From: RGIG1681 sp964646345
GTDB lineage: Bacteria; Bacillota; Clostridia; Christensenellales; UBA1242
Assembly (NCBI GenBank): GCA_964646345.1
Contig: CAZYDU010000006.1
Span: 1 to 64,000 of the forward strand
Direction of reading: 5' to 3'
Length of the DNA stretch: 64,000 bases
Below are positions 59,604-64,000 of the stretch, one piece after another (positions within the stretch are counted from its first letter, which is position 1; every line of letters begins with the position of its first letter). The position numbers were made by a program, and so were the translations under genes. The notes under the pieces were generated by a model that worked only from the letters and a program-made list of their open reading frames with translations, made no database searches and was not told the origin of the DNA.

Positions 59604-60542
59604 TTAATTATACTCAAACTCGAGTTCGGTTTTGCGGTCGTATATTTCGCCTTGTGGGGGTTCATACATTGTGGTCGGTGTTTTCTTTCTTGCGTAACAA
59701 TAATTGCATTTATGTTTGCAAGTATCATATCTACCGATATCTACAGCTGGCATGCAACCACAATTCTTTCGTTGTCCGTCAAGTTTGTTATTTTTCCTTA
59801 TAACTTTTATTCCTATATCTTTGTATTTTTCAGTCAAAAGTTCTTCAAAAATAGCACCATCAATACATTTACTTGGGAATATCCCAAACTCTGACCAGTC
59901 ACCAGAATCCGCACAAGTTTCGATAAAAATGCCATTTTTTAACGCAATTTTAAACATTTCAGATAGTAATTTGCGTTTTTCAATCTCGCTTGGTGCATAA
60001 ACTTTTTTTGAACACCCCGAATAACTTTCAACCACAAAACTAATTTTGCAATGTCTTGTATATCCTTTTAAACTTTCGCATAAAAAATTAAACTTTTCCA
60101 AATGCCAATTTATATCAATACCATTAGAAAGTAAAATTGGGTCATAACGCCAAATTACAGGACAATGCTTAGATAATTCTTTAAATGTGTTTATCCTTTC
60201 TTCCAAAGACGAAAGTCCGCCTTCAATACACTCAGGATAAGCATTCAAAGTGTAGAGAAAATAATACGTAAATCCGTCTAATTTTTCAATTTTGTTTAGC
60301 ATTGGTTTTGGATTTTTTGACCAAAAAACCATGCCTTCAATATTACCTTTAGTTTCCACGGTTTTGTCTCCAATTAAATTTGTAGAAACACTCGTTATTT
60401 CAAATTTCGTCAGTGGAATTTTTGCTACTTTGCTTGGACTTATTGGATTTGGCACAAGAACATATCCTTGCTCTAAACAATCAAAAAACCAATCGCTATA
60501 AAATGCCGGAATATCCGTTCGTCTTGAAACACTTAATATCAT
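59604..60542 (-). CDS. DUF1848 family protein with C-terminal Cys cluster
   Basis: 312 residues from the ATG at 60542, with AGGGG before it. DUF1848 proteins are of unknown function. The N terminus ILSVSRRTDIPAFYSDWF and the inner MVFWSKNPKPM and WRYDPILLSNGI are typical. Near the C terminus CGCMPAVDIGRYDTCKHKCNYC (in part: DTCKHKCNYCYA) forms a CxxxCxYC cluster like that of radical SAM enzymes, but at the wrong end of the protein. It probably binds an iron-sulfur cluster. It lies beside a tRNA gene and might be carried by a former element. Confidence 0.9.
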   Translation of the reverse strand: MILSVSRRTDIPAFYSDWFFDCLEQGYVLVPNPISPSKVAKIPLTKFEITSVSTNLIGDKTVETKGNIEGMVFWSKNPKPMLNKIEKLDGFTYYFLYTLNAYPECIEGGLSSLEERINTFKELSKHCPVIWRYDPILLSNGIDINWHLEKFNFLCESLKGYTRHCKISFVVESYSGCSKKVYAPSEIEKRKLLSEMFKIALKNGIFIETCADSGDWSEFGIFPSKCIDGAIFEELLTEKYKDIGIKVIRKNNKLDGQRKNCGCMPAVDIGRYDTCKHKCNYCYARKKTPTTMYEPPQGEIYDRKTELEFEYN

Positions 60543-60635
60543 AAACAACCCCTATCAATACTTGCTTTTTATTATAACCCGACTAAACATTTTTGCAAAA
60601 TAAATAATTCTCTATTCTATCAATTTAGTGCAGTA

Positions 60636-60666
60636 AAAAACACTAGGCACAAGCCTAGTGTTTAAA
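60636..60666 (-). terminator. Terminator after the 60677 gene
   Basis: AACACTAGGC / GCCTAGTGTT stem with ACAA loop. Confidence 0.8.
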
Positions 60667-60676
60667 AATTAATAAA

Positions 60677-61132
60677 TTATTTCTTTTTCTTTTTCAGCGT
60701 TAAAGAACCATAAATTGTTCCAGCAAGACCAACTACAGCCATTGCACAAGCAACTACCATGATTGTAACATTAAGTTTGCAAGTGTAAGCTTCTTTGTTA
60801 TCGCTGTCTTTTGATGTAATTTTGAAAGCATTGATCTTGCCAATTTCTGTTGATACACCAAGAATTTTATATGAAAGTGTGCCTTTATTTACAATATACT
60901 CACCAATTTCCTTATCTTCATACTTTGTTTCACCATCATATTCCAAGCTTGAGTACAATTTGTCACCCTTCAAAGTAATTGACATTACAGTTTTCTTGCC
61001 ATTGTCATCAGTGTGTGTGTAAGTGTAAGTTTGTCCATGTGGGATCACAAGCAATGCAACCATTGCCACAACACCAACAACCATTAATACAAACGAAACA
61101 AGATTTAATGGCTTTTTAAAAAATTTCTTCAT
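60677..61132 (-). CDS. Small membrane protein with extracytoplasmic domain
   Basis: 151 residues, not recognised. Two membrane helices (about 11-30 and 121-143) enclose about 85 residues with beta-strand character (TYTYTHTDDNGKKTVMSITLKGDKLY, given in part as YTHTDDNGKKT). The C terminus ends in six lysines inside the cell. AGGAGGGA precedes the ATG, a strong ribosome site. Confidence 0.7.
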   Translation of the reverse strand: MKKFFKKPLNLVSFVLMVVGVVAMVALLVIPHGQTYTYTHTDDNGKKTVMSITLKGDKLYSSLEYDGETKYEDKEIGEYIVNKGTLSYKILGVSTEIGKINAFKITSKDSDNKEAYTCKLNVTIMVVACAMAVVGLAGTIYGSLTLKKKKK

Positions 61133-61199
61133 AAATATTCCCTCCTAAACTCATGTTACAAAATGTGACACCTTTTGTCAAATTATTCCAATAAATTTC

Positions 61200-61811
61200 T
61201 TAAAAAAGTAATCTATTAACATCTTTAATCACACCACGCACAAATGCATCTCTTGAATACACATTATGTTTTAATGAAAGTTTCTCATCTCCCAAGTCAA
61301 ATACAATTTCATGCTCGCCCATTTCTTCACCTTCACGAATTGATGTAATTTTTATCGGTTTATCAAAATACCCACTCAAATAATTCGCAATTTCAATGGC
61401 TGTTCCACTGGGTTTATCTTTTTTCAAAGCATGATGTTTTTCGATAATTTCAATATTTTTTGGATTTAAACTTAAAATGTTTTTTGCAATCTCTTTTAAC
61501 TTTTCAATACCGCAAGAAAAATTTGCTTTTCGAATAATTTTTATTATTTTCGAAATTTCTTCAAGTTCTCTTAGTTCATCAGTTGTTTGTCCAGTTGCAC
61601 CAATAATAAGCGGAATGTTTTGTTTCAAACAAAATCTTGCACTCTCAATCGCGCTTTCATGTGACCCAAAATCCACTACCAAACTAGCATCTTCATAATC
61701 CCACAGACAATCTTGTTTTTCAACACCTTGCACAAAAAAATTCTTTTGAAGTTCCTTTGTGAGCAATGATCCCATTCTTCCTTTGTAACCCACTACCAGA
61801 ATTTTTTTCAT
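61200..61811 (-). CDS. dapB: 4-hydroxy-tetrahydrodipicolinate reductase, compact form
   Basis: 203 residues from the ATG at 61811, shorter than the usual 240-270. It reduces the cyclic product of DapA in lysine and diaminopimelate synthesis. NAD(P) loop GYKGRMGSL, IGATGQT, and the signature EKHHALKKDKPSGTA with the catalytic His and Lys. The C-terminal dimerisation domain is truncated relative to typical forms. There is no ribosome site: TATAAT lies exactly six bases before the ATG, so the mRNA is predicted leaderless. No other dap genes are nearby. Confidence 0.92.
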   Translation of the reverse strand: MKKILVVGYKGRMGSLLTKELQKNFFVQGVEKQDCLWDYEDASLVVDFGSHESAIESARFCLKQNIPLIIGATGQTTDELRELEEISKIIKIIRKANFSCGIEKLKEIAKNILSLNPKNIEIIEKHHALKKDKPSGTAIEIANYLSGYFDKPIKITSIREGEEMGEHEIVFDLGDEKLSLKHNVYSRDAFVRGVIKDVNRLLF

Positions 61812-61817
61812 AATTCC

Positions 61818-61847
61818 ATTATATTCAAACCATAAAATTTGTGACAA
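61818..61847 (-). promoter_or_regulatory. Promoter giving a leaderless dapB mRNA
   Basis: Minus strand TTGTCA (61847-61842), 18-base spacer, TATAAT (61823-61818), then GGAATT and the ATG. Confidence 0.6.
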
Positions 61848-61864
61848 AATTCTCAATAACTAAT

Positions 61865-63259
61865 TTAATTCTTAAGTTCCGTATGCTTTTTTTCATTTAA
61901 TTTTAGTTCTGCGTCTTTCGTGATTATTGTGTTTGGACTCTTATACTTACCATTAACTCTTTTTGCACAAATAGCAAATAAGCAAATATAATATGAAAAT
62001 GAATAAGGGTCAAGACAACCGAAATAATGACACACAGTAACCACAGCAAGCATTACTGCAAACATAAACACATTATGCGATGAGAATTTTGTTTTAAATA
62101 TTCTAACAATCAAAATAATCAACATTGTTAAATATAGTGCCAAACAAATCAGACCATATTCAAGCCAAATTTGAAGATAAACATTATGCACACGAATATC
62201 ATAGTTATATCCAGCACCGCCACCAAACAAGAACATTTTTGCATTAGATGTAATTTCTCTTAATGCGTCCAGTGTTAATGCATTTCTATCCCAACCATCG
62301 CTACCAGCAACACCATCAATAATACCAGTATGAAAAACCCTATCAAAAAATGCAGAAATATCTCTAACTAAATTCGTATTAAGTTTGTTATCAATCACTC
62401 CAAGGGCTTCAAACATATAATTCGCACCCGAAGTCGAAACTCCTTTAATCCAAATATAACTCGCTCCGATTGAAAGGCACAAACAAATAAGCATTCTCCA
62501 AGGACATTTTTTATTTTTAATCCATAAATAAATTAGTAAGAACAACTCGCCAACAAACATAGCAGTTTCAGCTGAAAAACACCCATTGATAAATAATGCA
62601 ACATTCAAAACTACAAAACACAACCCAAAAACTATTTGTTCCCAAAGTTTTTTAAATCTATGCAGTACCAAGATACACAACATTATAGCCATAACAGTGA
62701 TATATGCCGAATAATTTGAGTTCATAAACTGCAGGCTCATAGGAAAAGTATTTTCTGAAAAGCCTGGCATATAACTATTAGACAAATCACACATGCCCAT
62801 AATTGAACAAGCCGTCATTGTAAAAATAAAAGTATATAGAAGCAATTTATAATACTTTTTATCAATTCTACCCAGGGTTAAAAATGCAAAAAAGAAATTT
62901 AACACAATCACAAATGTAGCTAAATGCGAACCCTTGTTCAATAAAAACTCAACATTTATAATTGAGCTTATCAAAAACATTGCAATCAATGCTAGCCCGA
63001 TAATTTCAAATAAATCAAGTTTTCTAAACTTAATAAACCTAAAGTTTATCGAGTAATATATAACTCTGGTTAAAATATACAAAAAGCACAAAATGAGATA
63101 TACATTCAAAACGTCCATTTCTATTCCAATCCAGCAAAAAACCGAAGCGATAAGTGGAGCTAAAATAATAGCCATCGCATAACAAATATTCGCAATATTA
63201 AACACATTATTTAAATAATTATTGTCTTCTTCTTTCCAGTTAAGTTTAGTTTTTCCCAT
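61865..63259 (-). CDS. O-antigen ligase-like membrane protein
   Basis: 464 residues from the ATG at 63259, with AAAGGAAAT before it; the frame extends to 63310 but that part is a terminator. About eleven to twelve membrane helices. The large outer loop (about 290-365) has SDGWDRNALTLDALREI and, after it, FGGGAGYNYDIRVHNVYLQIWLEYG with R, H and N as in WaaL/Wzy_C proteins. It ligates or polymerises glycans on the outer face of the membrane. It follows an ABC-permease gene, with a terminator between. Confidence 0.9.
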   Translation of the reverse strand: MGKTKLNWKEEDNNYLNNVFNIANICYAMAIILAPLIASVFCWIGIEMDVLNVYLILCFLYILTRVIYYSINFRFIKFRKLDLFEIIGLALIAMFLISSIINVEFLLNKGSHLATFVIVLNFFFAFLTLGRIDKKYYKLLLYTFIFTMTACSIMGMCDLSNSYMPGFSENTFPMSLQFMNSNYSAYITVMAIMLCILVLHRFKKLWEQIVFGLCFVVLNVALFINGCFSAETAMFVGELFLLIYLWIKNKKCPWRMLICLCLSIGASYIWIKGVSTSGANYMFEALGVIDNKLNTNLVRDISAFFDRVFHTGIIDGVAGSDGWDRNALTLDALREITSNAKMFLFGGGAGYNYDIRVHNVYLQIWLEYGLICLALYLTMLIILIVRIFKTKFSSHNVFMFAVMLAVVTVCHYFGCLDPYSFSYYICLFAICAKRVNGKYKSPNTIITKDAELKLNEKKHTELKN

Positions 63260-63290
63260 AGTAATTTCCTTTACACTATCCATAATAAAC

Positions 63291-63331
63291 AAAAAGAGCT
63301 TTACTCGCAAACAAAATCGAGTAAAACTCCT
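63291..63331 (-). terminator. Terminator after the ABC permease gene
   Basis: GAGTTTTACTCG / CGAGTAAAGCTC, minus strand, T-run TTTTTG. It overlaps the extended frame of the next gene and supports its shorter start. Confidence 0.65.
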
Positions 63332-63348
63332 TTATTTTATTAATTTCT

Positions 63349-64000
63349 CTAATTTTCTCTAAGTGCAATAACAGGGTCTTTCTTTGCCGCCGATTTAGCA
63401 GGAATGAGACCAGCAATAAATGTTAAAGCAACACTGATTAACACTAAAACAATGCTACCTATTAATGGAAGTTGAGCTAGACCACCAATTCCTGTAAAGT
63501 GTTTTAAAATTAGATTTATTGGAAGTATCAAGATAAGCGATACACCAATACCTATCAAACCACTAGCAAGTCCAATAATAAAACTTTCTGCAGTAAACAC
63601 ACGCTTGATGTCTTTTTTAGATGCACCAACCGAACGAAGAACACCAATTTCTTTTGTTCTTTCAATAACAGAAATATAAGTAATAATTCCAATCATGATT
63701 GAACTAACAATGAGCGAAACACTAACAAAAGCAATCAAAACATAGGTTATTGCATTAATAATTGTTGATACAGTGCTCATAATCAAATCAACATAATCTG
63801 TATATGTGATTTGGTCATTTTTGTCAGCTTGCGCATTATATGTTTCAATGAATTTCTTAACATCATCTTTTGAATCAAATGAATTGATATAGAATGAAAT
63901 TGTGCTTGGGATTTCAAGATTAATTTTTGAAATTCCACTTACAGTTTTACCTTTATCTTCCCATGTTTGAATTTGCTCGTTTCTGTAGCTAACCATTTGC
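63349..64000 (-). CDS. MacB/FtsX-type ABC transporter permease (partial)
   Basis: The last 217 or so residues of a gene that begins outside the window. A soluble part (FDSKDDVKKFIETYNAQ) precedes a FtsX domain of three helices, with the signature ERTKEIGVLRSVGASKKDI between the first and second and the end PAKSAAKKDPVIALREN. These proteins couple an ATPase to export or to mechanotransmission in the envelope. The C terminus is complete. Confidence 0.88.
   Translation of the reverse strand, partial: QMVSYRNEQIQTWEDKGKTVSGISKINLEIPSTISFYINSFDSKDDVKKFIETYNAQADKNDQITYTDYVDLIMSTVSTIINAITYVLIAFVSVSLIVSSIMIGIITYISVIERTKEIGVLRSVGASKKDIKRVFTAESFIIGLASGLIGIGVSLILILPINLILKHFTGIGGLAQLPLIGSIVLVLISVALTFIAGLIPAKSAAKKDPVIALREN

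Overview
The window is low in G+C (about a third by eye), Gram-positive in gene style and anaerobic. It has strong AAGGAGG-type ribosome sites, near-consensus TTGACA/TATAAT promoters with 16-18 base spacers, a glycyl-radical class III ribonucleotide reductase with its activase, a fused AdhE, DegV, YvcK, a MarR regulator, YolD next to a Y-family polymerase, and DUF1846 and DUF1848 proteins. This fits a Clostridia-type gut Firmicute, perhaps of the Christensenellales kind. That placement is inference from gene content; there is no rRNA in the window.

Layout. 1-3.4 kb: end of a zinc-ribbon gene, a predicted 62-nt terminated small RNA, initiator tRNA-Met, and then what looks like the edge of an integrated element (truncated integrase, three helically phased repeats, two small cargo-like genes). 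3.4-11.7 kb: DegV, a DUF11 repeat protein, an interspersed repeat, YolD plus a UvrX-like polymerase, a cation diffusion facilitator, and a sugar transferase divergent from an O-antigen-ligase-like gene. 11.7-20 kb: two lineage-specific hypotheticals, a membrane-anchored transglutaminase-like protein, RNase R, and tRNA-Glu and tRNA-Met. 20-30.7 kb: PHP phosphoesterase operon, acyl-ACP thioesterase, NlpC/P60-like protein, HAD-YvcK operon, Sua5, His-rich ZNG1/CobW GTPase, SDR. 30.7-44.8 kb: an M64-like zincin, MarR, an RsmF-SDR operon, TypA behind a hairpin leader, two Ig-like lipoproteins, methyltransferase, CoaE, FabG-like SDR. 45-64 kb: NrdD-NrdG with three phased NrdR boxes, DUF1846, AdhE plus an aminoglycoside-phosphotransferase-fold kinase, a second PHP protein, LysS, tRNA-Thr with a second tandem-repeat tail, DUF1848, a compact DapB, O-antigen ligase and an ABC permease.

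How the genes work together. Nucleotide supply (NrdDG), translation (LysS, TypA, RsmF, Sua5, four tRNAs, RNase R), fermentation (AdhE), envelope building (sugar transferase, two Wzy/WaaL-type proteins, YvcK, DapB, NlpC/P60, lipoproteins) and coenzyme A synthesis (CoaE) are housekeeping. The most notable sequence-level observations are a set of genes that lack Shine-Dalgarno sites and have a -10 box 6-7 bases before the ATG (predicted leaderless mRNAs), the promoter-to-terminator small RNA at 281-342, 5'-UTR hairpins on two hypothetical genes and on typA, and two tRNA loci with 10-12 base-periodic repeats that look like integrase arm sites.
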